DNA of 64,000 bases. It comes from Conchocele bisecta (taxonomy: Eukaryota; Mollusca; Bivalvia; Lucinida; Thyasiridae). Each line of letters starts with the position of its first letter. Position 1 is the stretch's first letter. Under the pieces are notes generated by a model. That model saw nothing but the letters and a program-made list of their open reading frames with translations, searched no databases and was not told where the DNA came from. The stretch covers positions 558,001 to 622,000 of the forward strand of contig CM055279.1 of assembly GCA_029237695.1 (NCBI GenBank), in the 5' to 3' direction. A program made the position numbers and the translations under genes. This document shows positions 55,840 to 64,000 of the stretch, one piece after another.

Positions 55840-56293
55840 ATGGAAACATATACGCTGAATATGGATATAGTGAATAGTACGATCATACCAAAATACCCGG
55901 CTTGGGCGCTTGTACTGAGTCTCACCAGTTGCACCTTGTCTGTAATAGGCGGCTGTGTGATATTCCTCACCTATGTTATAATACCCGACATCCGGAACGT
56001 AACTCGCAAACTGATGCTATGCCTCACGATGGCGGATATACTAACAGCGGGGGGATACCTGGTGTCTGGGGTGAAATACTCGCTGATGGGCAACGACACG
56101 GATAGCACTACGTCGCTGCACCACAACGTGTGTGAGATACAAGGGGGCATAACTACGTATTCCAGCCTCGTCTCGTTCTTTCTGACTGTGATTATTGCGG
56201 GCCATATCCTGGCCACTGTCGTCAGCAGGAGGAATAGCACGGGCACGGCAGGATGGCTCGTCGCCTTTAACGTCGTCAGCTGGGGATTGCCAG
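55840..56293 (+). CDS. GPR157: GPR157-like exon 1 (N-terminus to TM4)
   Basis: Starts at the ATG at 55840 (METYTLNMDIVNST); a second ATG at 55861 is also possible. Ends TTGCCAG at donor GTATAT, phase 1. Reading on past the donor gives YVAVTGDIGA and a stop, which is intron. Confidence 0.8.
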
Positions 56294-59168
56294 GTATATA
56301 TGTGGCCGTGACTGGAGACATTGGGGCTTAGGCGTAACAAAAAAAATGTTTGTTTCCACTAACCCGACCGACCCTATTTTTTCCCGCCGACCCTACACTT
56401 TTTTTCGTCATATCGGTAATTTTTTTGATAAAAAGTTAAACAGTATAGTTTCACTAACCCACAGTGGGTTAACATATCCAGTACAAAAAGTGTGTCGTGA
56501 ATGGAAAAAAAATCGAGAAAAAAAAAGGATTCGCCTACCTACCTACCTACCTGCCTGCCTGCCTGCCTGCCTACCTACCTACCCTATTTTTGTCCAGGTG
56601 TTAGCGGAAACAAACACTTTTTTTGTTTGGCCTTATGAAGTGTGTGACTTGTGTAGCTCCTAATCAAAAAGCGCACTCCTGTAGCCGGATAGCGGTCTAT
56701 ATTGCTTGTGAAGTATGACGGGTGTCTTATTGATTAAATGGCGAACATTGCAGATCCTAATTAGATGGTGAATGTACAGGCTGATCTACGCTGGTGACAA
56801 AACCATGTCCCATTTCTCCAGTCACAGCCACAAGTGACATATGTAGTTCCCAAGCGAAAGACTGATCTAGGACCAAGAAAATGGCCCATTAAAAAAATAT
56901 GTTACTCCACCCATGGTGTACCATGTAGGTGGGTAACTGTTTGAATGGGAAATGTTTCGCAGAAATTGGTGGGTAGGGTAACATTTTAAACGGGCCATTT
57001 TCTAGGTCCGATTTATTCAGCGGTGTTACATGCAAGAAAACATTCTACAAAGAAACAAGCGGCGGTCGAACATGATCACGTTTAATGTCATCAGTTGGAA
57101 AATAACAGGTGTATTCCCACACGCATGGCATTTAATGTATTTCGTTCATTGAACATAAAACTATTTTTGGCAGGCATAATTATCACAATCGCCCTGTGCG
57201 AAGGCGTGATTGGCGAGGATATGTCGACGGCTGCCGGCACTGGGCCCTGGTGTTGGATCAAGACGGGCGTGCCACAACGGGCAAGGGCTGGGAGATCGCC
57301 TGCTACCTACTCACTACCACGCTGTACATGACGCTCAAATTCTACATGGCGAGTAATACTGGCAACCCAGTTTCACATGAATTGATTGAATGGTGACCCG
57401 GGTTTTACATCCGTTCAACAACAATGACATGCAGATGGTAATGCATCTGTATGTGAAGAGAGGCGGGGCGGGGCGGGGGGGGGCGGGGCGGGGGGGCGGG
57501 GGGGGGGGGGGTAACACCGTGCAATCAACACTAAAATCATAATAAAAACCTTCAGGACTGCAGGAGCACTTTCAAGCATCGGGTGCGAATCTCAGTAAGT
57601 CACTGCTAAGATGAGGCAGAAGTGATAACCCCGATACGACAGCATGGATATTCGTCCATATTGCCGCAGAGCTGTAAAACCCATATCACCAGTCATAGTA
57701 CAATGTACAGTGGAACACCTCTAAACCGGACACTCGGGAAATATAGATGTTTACCTGAGATGTGTTTCGATGTTACGTATCTCTGATTACAAGTTCATGA
57801 TTGCAAAACACTAGAATGCGTCATGACGTACTCACATGTCTGATTCAACATCTCCAAACCGGTTTGGAGAGGTTTCACAGTATATGTATGTAACAGGAAG
57901 AGAAAATATGCACCGACCCAGGACTCGAACCCGGCACCTCCCGCTTACAAGGCGGTCGCTCTACCGACTGAGCTAACCGGGCACAGATACAAATCTGCTC
58001 TCCTGAGTTACTAGATCCGTACCGTGACATGTATGTGTACCACAGCCACCACAATGTACAACTACACCTGTATCATTTAAGCCATCGGCTGTCAAAAGGC
58101 ATATTACTATGTGTACGACCAGCGTAGTTCAAATTAAACATGTGCGTCCGCGCAGTCTAATCAGTAGCCGATTTCATCAAAATTGCAAAGTATACTATCT
58201 AGCGCAAAGTATACTTTGAGGGAGTAATCATTTATTTTTCCAGAAATGCATTATTTCATATAGAACTAACGACTGCATATATTTGATGATTAAAAGTATG
58301 CATAAGTATTATACTGAAAGGATTACAATTAGCACAGCCAAAATGCTAATGTAATAAATTCAGTATAATAAAAATTAATAAATTTATCCTTAAATTGAAA
58401 ATTTCTCCCTCAAAGTATACTTTACTATGTTGGTGAAATAGGCTACTGGTCCTACGCTCTTCGGCTCGCGATTCAATCACTAACGTAGTCTTATTGCCGT
58501 CACCAAAACTAATTTACAATACGGGAAACATAATCTCCAATCATTCACAGCGTGCCATCAGATACATTTTCTCACCTGGTGTTCCATTTCTTGTAAATCA
58601 TATTCCGCATTCCCTCTGAACATTTCGTCAACTTTCGATGTAACTTATGAAAACTATCATATTTGTTTTGTAAATATTTTTCACGAGATTTCGCCTGTCT
58701 TCTGAGGTACAGAATCACATGTGGGTTTGTATCATGTATTTACAGTATCGCCGTCACATGTGGGTTTGTATCATGTATTTACAGTATCGCCGTCACTACA
58801 ACGAGCAGTTCGAGCAGATACAGTGCACCCTGCGCAATGAAGACAAGAACTTCCTCTACGTCTGGCTCGTGCTCTATACCATCAGGATCTGGGGAACGGT
58901 TCGTTTCTTCCTCTTCGTCTACACGAAACGCCAGCCACGACAATTGATGGACGTTCTGCTTTATTTACAAGCGTTAGGAGATCCAGCGCAATCGTTTTGC
59001 AACTTTTTACTGTTTTGCGTATTGGATACGACCGTACGTACAAAGTTATGGGGTATTGTTAACAAGAGCAAGGGCGGAGAGAGAGAACATGAACGTCTAG
59101 TTAACGAGTGTACGGTACCCAACACAGCTGGGTCTGCGAACGAGAGTGTCAGTAAAAGTGTCCCGTGA
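55840..59168 (+). CDS. GPR157: GPR157-like G-protein-coupled receptor (three exons)
   Basis: Exons 55840-56293, 57174-57348 and 58785-59168 give about 337 codons, close to the vertebrate protein (about 335). GPR157 is a seven-transmembrane receptor distantly related to the secretin and cAMP-receptor-like groups. In mouse it has been linked to primary cilia and Gq signalling. Seen here: an N-glycosylation site NST, TM1 SVIGGCVIFLTYVIIPDIRN, TM2 KLMLCLTMADILTAGGYLVS, a Cys in CEIQGG before TM3, FNVVSWGLPG (TM4), PWCWI in loop 2, TGKGWEIACYLL (TM5), YTIRIWGTVRFFLF (TM6), and a TM7 segment ending LDTTVRTKLWG. The alignment to GPR157 is good throughout. Oddities: exon 2 lacks one base (shift within 57260-57270), its donor is GC, and the exon 3 acceptor is duplicated. 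It is either a functional gene with a base-call error or a young pseudogene or null allele. Confidence 0.8.
56340..57170. other. GPR157-like intron 1
   Basis: Contains a (CTAC/CTGC)n microsatellite at 56534-56583, a partial copy of the TGTGGCTGTGACTGG-type MITE at about 56640-56840, and an opposed pair GACCAAGAAAATGGCCC (56872) / GGGCCATTTTCTAGGTC (56993), the ends of a small palindromic repeat. Confidence 0.6.
57174..57348 (+). CDS. GPR157: GPR157-like exon 2 (loop 2 to TM5), frameshifted
   Basis: Acceptor TTTTTGGCAG. Encodes IIITIALCEGVIGED and GPWCWIKTG in one frame, then TTGKGWEIACYLLTTTLYMT in another. 175 nt; 176 would keep frame. The missing base lies between WCWIK and TGKGW, next to the GGG at 57264-57266. 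Ends ...TTCTACATG before GCGAGT. Confidence 0.75.
57461..57511. repeat. G-rich low-complexity tract
   Basis: GGGGCGGGG-type repeats ending in a run of G. A G-quadruplex-prone tract about 110 bp into GPR157 intron 2. Also a likely source of assembly error. Confidence 0.85.
57911..57982 (-). tRNA. tRNA-Thr(TGT)-like sequence, possibly a pseudogene or SINE head
   Basis: Reads GCCCGGTTAGCTCAGTCGGT on the minus strand, with D-arm GCTC/GAGC, anticodon loop CTTGTAA (anticodon TGT, 57947-57949), T-arm CCGGG-TTCGAGT-CCTGG and good box A and box B. The 3' acceptor strand (GTCGGTG) does not pair with the first two bases of GCCCGGT, and the anticodon stem has one A-G mismatch. No downstream SINE body was recognised. 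It lies in antisense inside GPR157 intron 2. Confidence 0.6.
58162..58448. mobile_element. Palindromic MITE (CAGTAGCC ends), copy 1
   Basis: CAGTAGCCGATTTCATCA / complement ends, AAAGTATACTTT boxes near both ends and a central imperfect palindrome around ATTAGCACAGCCAAAATGCT. In GPR157 intron 2. Other copies: 60963-61257 and 63210-63483. Confidence 0.85.
58714..58791 (+). promoter_or_regulatory. Tandemly duplicated 3' splice site (2 x 39 bp)
   Basis: The unit TCACATGTGGGTTTGTATCA...TATTTACAGTATCGCCG occurs twice in a row. Each carries its own TTTACAG acceptor (AG at 58744-58745 and 58783-58784). The unit is 39 bp, so use of the first site would add 13 in-frame codons to exon 3 with no stop. 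Confidence 0.85.
58785..59168 (+). CDS. GPR157: GPR157-like exon 3 (loop 3 to C-terminus)
   Basis: Phase 0 after acceptor TTTACAG. Encodes YRRHYNEQFEQIQ, then NFLYVWLVLYTIRIWGTVRF (TM6), LLYLQALGDPAQSFCNFLLF (TM7) and a polar tail ending SANESVSKSVP with a TGA stop. TM6 and TM7 align with the family. Confidence 0.8.
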   Translation, partial: YRRHYNEQFEQIQCTLRNEDKNFLYVWLVLYTIRIWGTVRFFLFVYTKRQPRQLMDVLLYLQALGDPAQSFCNFLLFCVLDTTVRTKLWGIVNKSKGGEREHERLVNECTVPNTAGSANESVSKSVP

Positions 59169-59397
59169 CAGGGGCGGGCACTCGGGCTACGGGGCAACAA
59201 GGGACCGCAACTCGAACAAGAAGAGCTACAGTACAGGCTCGGTTGGTCAGTGGAAGGCGATGCGGGTGACTGCAGGGTATGACGTGGTTTGAATGCTATA
59301 CAGGTGGCTAGACAAGATTGTACATTCCGATCAGTGTTGGAACCTGTAAGATATGAAATGGTGTTTTAAAAGTTTTAATTTTTTTATTTCTAAAAAA

Positions 59398-59403
59398 AAT
59401 AAA
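59398..59403 (+). terminator. Polyadenylation signal AATAAA
   Basis: 230 bp after the GPR157-like stop, preceded by an A/T-rich stretch. First AATAAA downstream. Confidence 0.5.
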
Positions 59404-59627
59404 ATGTTTCGCCAGCACATCAGAATCGTCGCATATAAAACAATAGTATATACATGAAAAGCACACGCAAACAAATCGAGCTGCACGTCCAATCGCCACA
59501 CATTGTAAACCACAGATAAAGACACTGATTACAAATCACTGTTTATTATCTGTTCCTCAACCGGTGCAAAACTACAGACCACGATTTACCAGTAACTGCA
59601 AACAGTGTAGATCCAGTTGAGCCAGTT

Positions 59628-59730
59628 CGTAACGAGCTGTCTCATATAGACCAACACTGTTTGTAGCGAGCTGTCTCATATAGATACACTGTTTGTAACG
59701 AGCTGTCTCATATAAACCAACACTGTTTGA
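59628..59730. repeat. Short tandem repeat, about 36-40 bp x 3
   Basis: CGAGCTGTCTCATATA and ACACTGTTTG repeated three times. Followed at 59745-59800 by an antisense SINE-like tail (CTATCAACAGCTAAGGTCAT). Confidence 0.8.
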
Positions 59731-59904
59731 ATTGATCACCAAGTTTGTTGGTTTGTTGGGGTTCAACGGCCTATCAACAGCTAAGGTCATTTAAGGCCGG
59801 GTCAATGGGTTTAGTACTAAATCCCATATATTACCTGTACAAGTACATGTACATATTCAAGTACATTTACAACTGGGGCGGGGAGGAGGGGGGGGGTCCC
59901 CTAT

Positions 59905-60487
59905 GTGCTTGTTCTATGTGCTTGTTCTATGTGCATGTCTATGTGCATTTTCATGGCAATTCATATGTGCTTTTTGTTCTAGTGCATGTTCTATGTGCTT
60001 GTTCTAAGTGCTTGTTCTATGTGCTTGTTCTAGGTGCATGTTTCTATGTTTGCATGTTCTATGTCTTGTTCTATGTGCTTGTTCTATGTGCTTGTTATAT
60101 GTGCATGTTCTATGTGCTTGTTCTATGTGCATGTTCTATGTGCTTTCTATGTGCATGTTCTATGTGCTTGTTCTATGTGCTTGTTCTATGTGCTTGTTCT
60201 ATGTGCATGTTCATGTGCAAATGTTCTATGTGCATGTTCTATGTGCTTGTTCTATGTGCATGTTATATGTGCATGTTCTATGTGCTTGTTATATGTGCTT
60301 GTTCTATGTGCTTGTTCTATGTGCTTGTTCTATGTGCATGTTCTATGTGCATGTTCTATGTGCTTGTTCTATGTGCATGTTCTATGTGCTTGTTATATGT
60401 GCATGTTCTATGTGCATGTTCTATGTGCATGTTCTATGTGCATGTTCTATGTGCTTATTCTATGTGCATGTTCTATGTGCATGTTCA
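59905..60487. repeat. 13-bp minisatellite, about 44 copies
   Basis: The unit is TTCTATGTGC(T/A)TG. Because 13 is not a multiple of 3, each stop-free unit passes through all three frames, giving three long overlapping Cys/Val/Leu-rich ORFs (up to 261 codons). These are repeat artefacts, not genes. Confidence 0.92.
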
Positions 60488-60499
60488 GACTATTCCATT

Positions 60500-60950
60500 G
60501 CATGCGGAATACGGGAATGAAATTATTTAAATATTTAATTTTAATGTTTTATGACTTCTCAATGAAAGTATATGTTGTGACCACTCATTTGAACCGTCTC
60601 GACGAGACAGTCCAAATGGTGGGCACGACATATACTTCTGAGCATGCATACAGAACTTTTCCATACACACAATGGCATATCCTCACCATGAAATGGGTTG
60701 ATAAATACATACTATTTTGTTAAAATTCATTCAGAAATTGTTGACAAACAGTGCAGATACTGTTGAGACTGTGGATATGGCACAGACTACGTAAAGTGTG
60801 TAAAATTATCTTAACTTGCCTACTGGCGAAATCAATGATAACAATGTACATTTATGAAAAATAATTTATCAAAGCCCAGACCTGCTGGGTAAATAACACA
60901 AGGACATGATAACATTATGTGACAACACAAACTGGCTTACTAGTGTTTTA
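60500..60950. other. No gene recognised
   Basis: AT-rich unique-looking sequence with CGTCTCGACGAGACAG (60597-60612), a small palindrome. Nothing else found. Confidence 0.45.
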
Positions 60951-60962
60951 CCAGTGTAGCTC

Positions 60963-61257
60963 CAGTAGCCGATTTCACCAACATTGCAAAGTATACTTTT
61001 CTAGCAAAGTATACTTTGAGGGAGCAATCATTTATTTTTCCTGAAATGCATTATTTCATATAGAACTAACTACTGCATATATTTGATGATTAAAAAGTAT
61101 GCAGAATTATTATACTGAATTTATTACATTATCACAGCCAAAATGGCTGTGATAATGTAATAAATTCAGTATAATAAAAATTAATAAATTTATCCTAAAA
61201 TTAAAAATTTCTCCCTCAAAGTATACTTTACTAGAATGTTGGTGAAATCGGCTGCTG
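60963..61257. mobile_element. Palindromic MITE (CAGTAGCC ends), copy 2
   Basis: The centre is a perfect palindrome AATGTAATAAATTC-type arm around CAGCCAAAATGGCTG (about 61118-61168). The outer arms carry AAAGTATACTTT. The whole 295 bp can fold into one hairpin. Confidence 0.88.
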
Positions 61258-61315
61258 ATCAGTGGAAGTTCACAAGAATACATAGTGTTTCTCCATCCAA
61301 TAACTAGCAAGGTCA

Positions 61316-61550
61316 TATGTAGCTGTGACTAGATAAATGGGGCTTAATGGTTTGTGACCAGTGTAGCTCCTGATCAAATAGCTCACAGCTGTAGCCCTAT
61401 AGTGATCTATATTGCTCGTAATGATGTTTCATTGATGGCATAAAAACAGTGCAGATCCTGGTCAGACTGTGCGAATGCACAGGCTGGTCTGGATCTGCAC
61501 TGGTCGCAAAACCAGTAAGCTCCTTTTATCAAATAAGACACATATACAGA
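61316..61550. mobile_element. MITE of the 22381-22621 family
   Basis: ATGTAGCTGTGACTAG...GACCAGTGTAGCTCC left end and CACTGGTCGCAAAACC right end, with an internal GTGCAGATCCTGGTCAGACT / GGTCTGGATCTGCAC hairpin. Confidence 0.75.
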
Positions 61551-61805
61551 CAGTAATGCACCTGTACGGGGGACTGAAACAGTATCCTGATCTGGAGCCA
61601 GGCACCCTTACTTAATGTTAAAGAAGACATAGTAGTGTTTCTCTAACTCAATAGTGGACAGTGTAGGCCCTGATCAGACTGTGCGGATAATCTGGGGCTA
61701 CACTGGTCATACAATCAATAAGCAGTTTGTTGTAGTGAGTCACATCTATGATAATGAGACGCCAGCTGCATGGCTGACAAATACAACTTCACAAAGTTTG
61801 CCACA

Positions 61806-62208
61806 TCTGTTTGTTTGTTTGTTTATTAGTGTTTAACGGCCTATCAACAGCTAAGGTCATGTAAGGCCGGGCAAATGGGTTCAATCCCATTTTAACCTGC
61901 TGCATTGGGGCGAAAATCCCAAAATCAGAACGGAATATTTACATCGAGAACAAATATATTCAGAACTGAAATTAGAATAACCTGACCTGGTGCCAGGTCC
62001 ATACCACACCAAATTCACTTGGCCCCTTCCCCTAAAATGGGATTACGAATATCGTAATACTCACATAAGGGGTATAACCAGATTCAACTGTCACATACAA
62101 AATACCAAAGACGTATGTGAGGGCCAAACCAGGTCTCCAGTCGGGATTCCGGTAAGGATAAACCCCGATGTTAAATTACCCATCACATGCTCCCACCTGC
62201 CACCCACA
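61806..62208 (-). mobile_element. SINE-like element, reverse orientation
   Basis: Begins with TTTGTTTGTTTGTTTATTAG (poly-CAAA tail complement) and CTATCAACAGCTAAGGTCAT. It continues as the complement of the 45505-45862 family and ends near CCACCTGCCACCC. Confidence 0.75.
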
Positions 62209-62229
62209 TTTACCACATCTGTAGATCCT

Positions 62230-62475
62230 GGGGGCCATTTCACTAAACTATGTACGACTAAAATATTCACAAGTGCAAAATTATGATGGTCTGTAAATTT
62301 CACATTAACACTTATTGGATTTACATTTATTGAGCATAGGCTGCATGCAGCCTATGCTCAATAAATGTAAATCCATCAATAGAAATTTCTAGACAGTGTT
62401 AGTGTGATATTTAAGGACTCATAAGTTTGCACTTACGAACATTTTAGTCGTACAAAGTTTAGTGAAATGGCCCCC
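62230..62475. mobile_element. Palindromic MITE (GGGGCCATTTCACTAAACT ends), copy 2
   Basis: Family of 34909-35143. Its centre is a perfect palindrome around GCATGC (ATAGGCTGCATGCAGCCTAT, inside TTTACATTTATTGAGC arms). Confidence 0.85.
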
Positions 62476-62557
62476 TGATCTGGGTGGATTAGTCTACAAT
62501 GATTTCAAACATCGAAAAGTCCCATTAGTCCATCACTGGCCAATATACAAGAAAATG

Positions 62558-62789
62558 TGTGGCTGTGACTGGAGAAATAGGGCTTATGGGATTTGTGACC
62601 AGTGTAGCTCCTGGTCAAATTCTGTAGCCAGATAACAATCTATATTACTTGTTAGCAGCATATCGGGTGTTTCATTGATGGAATGGCGAACAGTGCAGAT
62701 TCTTATCAGATTGAGCGGATGCACATGCTGATCTGGATCTACACTGGTCACAACACCCATAATCCCTATTTCTCCAGTCACATCCACAT
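62558..62789. mobile_element. MITE of the 22381-22621 family, near-complete
   Basis: TGTGGCTGTGACTGGAGAAA left end and complement TTTCTCCAGTCACATCCACA right end. Among the copies here it has the best-paired terminal arms. Confidence 0.8.
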
Positions 62790-63209
62790 TTGAAGACATA
62801 AGAACCAGAACAGGTGGTTATAAAATGATTCGAGCAACACTCAAAATCTCTGAACTTGACTAGGCAGCGGTTTAATTCTCCAAGCAACAAAACCTTTCAG
62901 GCCCAACCAAAGTGTTAATGTTGATTGATTGAAACGATTGAATGGGCGACTGTATTGAAACGATTGAATGGGCGACTGTGTTATAGCTGTTCAACACCAG
63001 GGTCATACGGACAGATAATACACATATACATGGGGTGAGCATTGCCAGTTCAGCTCTGAAATTACAATATACTTCCAGCACTGAAATCACAATATCCCAA
63101 TCTGATGCCAGGTGTCAGATCCATTCGTAAATTGTCATGGTGTTCAGGGTAAGTTGCCCATTCAGGTTTGAATCCCAGTAGAGATGGATCCTCACAATTC
63201 TCCAGAGCC

Positions 63210-63483
63210 CAGTAGTCTATTTCACCAACATTGCAAAGTATACTAGAGGGAGAAATTTTCAATCTTTGATTAATTTTTATTATACTGAATTTATTACATT
63301 ATCACAGCCATTTTGGCTGTGATAATGTAATAAATTCAGTATAATAATTCTACATACTAATCATCAAATATATGCAGTAGTTAGTTTTATATGAAATAAT
63401 GCATTTCGGGAAAAATAAATGATTCCTCCCTCAAAGTATACTTTGCTAGATAAGTATACTTATTTTGATGAAATTGGCTACTG
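63210..63483. mobile_element. Palindromic MITE (CAGTAGCC ends), copy 3
   Basis: CAGTAGTCTATTTCACCA left end and complement of CAGTAGCCAATTTCATCA right end. The central palindrome is around CAGCCATTTTGGCTG, the opposite orientation to copy 2. One AAAGTATACTTT box at the left is partly deleted. Confidence 0.85.
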
Positions 63484-64000
63484 ATCTTTGAGCAGAAGCT
63501 CAGTTGTATAGGTTAGACACCACCAAATAGTTTTACTATATAATTTAACCGAATGCCATCCAATAAGGCCAGTCTCTCCTACTTTCACTATTCGTATGGA
63601 TGCTGTGGGACACACTTGTACATGACCTGCAGCCAGTCTGTACTGGTTCTGCATGAACTAAACAATAGGTTCACTTACTCCTAAGAAAGAAAAATCCAAC
63701 CTTGTCATATCCTCCAATATTGTGTACATTTTTTGGCCACGGAAACTCCGTTTACATCAAGTGACCAACAGGGTCAGTGTTTTCTTTTAAATGCTACAAA
63801 TATGCTGAAAACTGGTGTTGAAGGCACCCCAAAATGTTCCTCAAGTGAAACTGGGTAGTAATGGATCAAGATTTGCAAGCAAACGGTGTCTGTGACCTCA
63901 AAACACCCGCACTATTTTTTTATACCGGACTACTTTTGCATACACCCTGGGCGGTTTCGCACCATTTGGTGTCTTCTAACCTATAACGACAGGTCCTAGC
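63484..64000. other. No feature recognised
   Basis: The sequence contains no repeat copy or exon that I can identify. Confidence 0.4.

Noticed and set aside
59572..59790. Repeating minus-strand ORF (YETARY repeats)
   Set aside because: Product of the short tandem repeat at 59628-59730.

Overview
The window is animal nuclear DNA, most likely from a bivalve mollusc. There are few genes. They have short exons with GT/AG (or near-consensus) splice sites and long introns. Most of the sequence is short dispersed repeats: palindromic MITEs, SINE-like units with an 'accttagctgttgataggc' tail, elements ending in GTCC/ACGG microsatellites, and elements carrying TAGCTCACCTGAG ends and many GATGGCCGCC motifs. 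All three are repeat styles I associate with bivalves; the species is not identifiable by eye.

Layout. 1-13.26 kb (repeats only) is probably part of intron 1 of an ALG3-like mannosyltransferase gene, whose first coding exon lies on the minus strand at 13436-13262. 14.3-18.3 kb is a decayed virus-like mobile element. It holds a PHD-finger ORF, a broken family-B DNA polymerase polyprotein (OTU-like segment, C2H2 finger, Vsr-like endonuclease segment, 3'-5' exonuclease, palm motif C; the rest of the palm is deleted) and a small zinc-finger/coiled-coil ORF. 18.48-34.82 kb is a four-exon GPI-anchored folate-receptor-like gene on the plus strand (196 codons if joined, phases compatible). Its 13.8 kb first intron contains three tandem 2.6-2.8 kb units.

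34.9-55.3 kb is gene-poor. It has a 31-bp minisatellite of about 43 copies, a 49-bp satellite, several DNA elements including nested ones, and a recent 3.03 kb tandem duplication (49145-52175 / 52184-55216). 55.84-59.17 kb is a three-exon GPR157-like G-protein-coupled receptor (plus strand) with a one-base frameshift in exon 2, an apparent GC donor and a tandemly duplicated acceptor for exon 3. Its intron 2 contains a tRNA-Thr-like sequence and a palindromic MITE. 59.2-64 kb is again repeats, with a 13-bp minisatellite and several MITEs.

The three cellular genes have no obvious shared pathway: ALG3 acts in ER N-glycan assembly, the folate-receptor-like protein is secreted or surface-bound, and GPR157 is a seven-pass receptor. 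The unusual material is the virus-like element, a TTAA-targeting element that carries a gene fragment and can be compared with its own empty site, and the two young tandem duplications. No database search was possible. Family assignments rest on recognisable motifs and on exon phase consistency.
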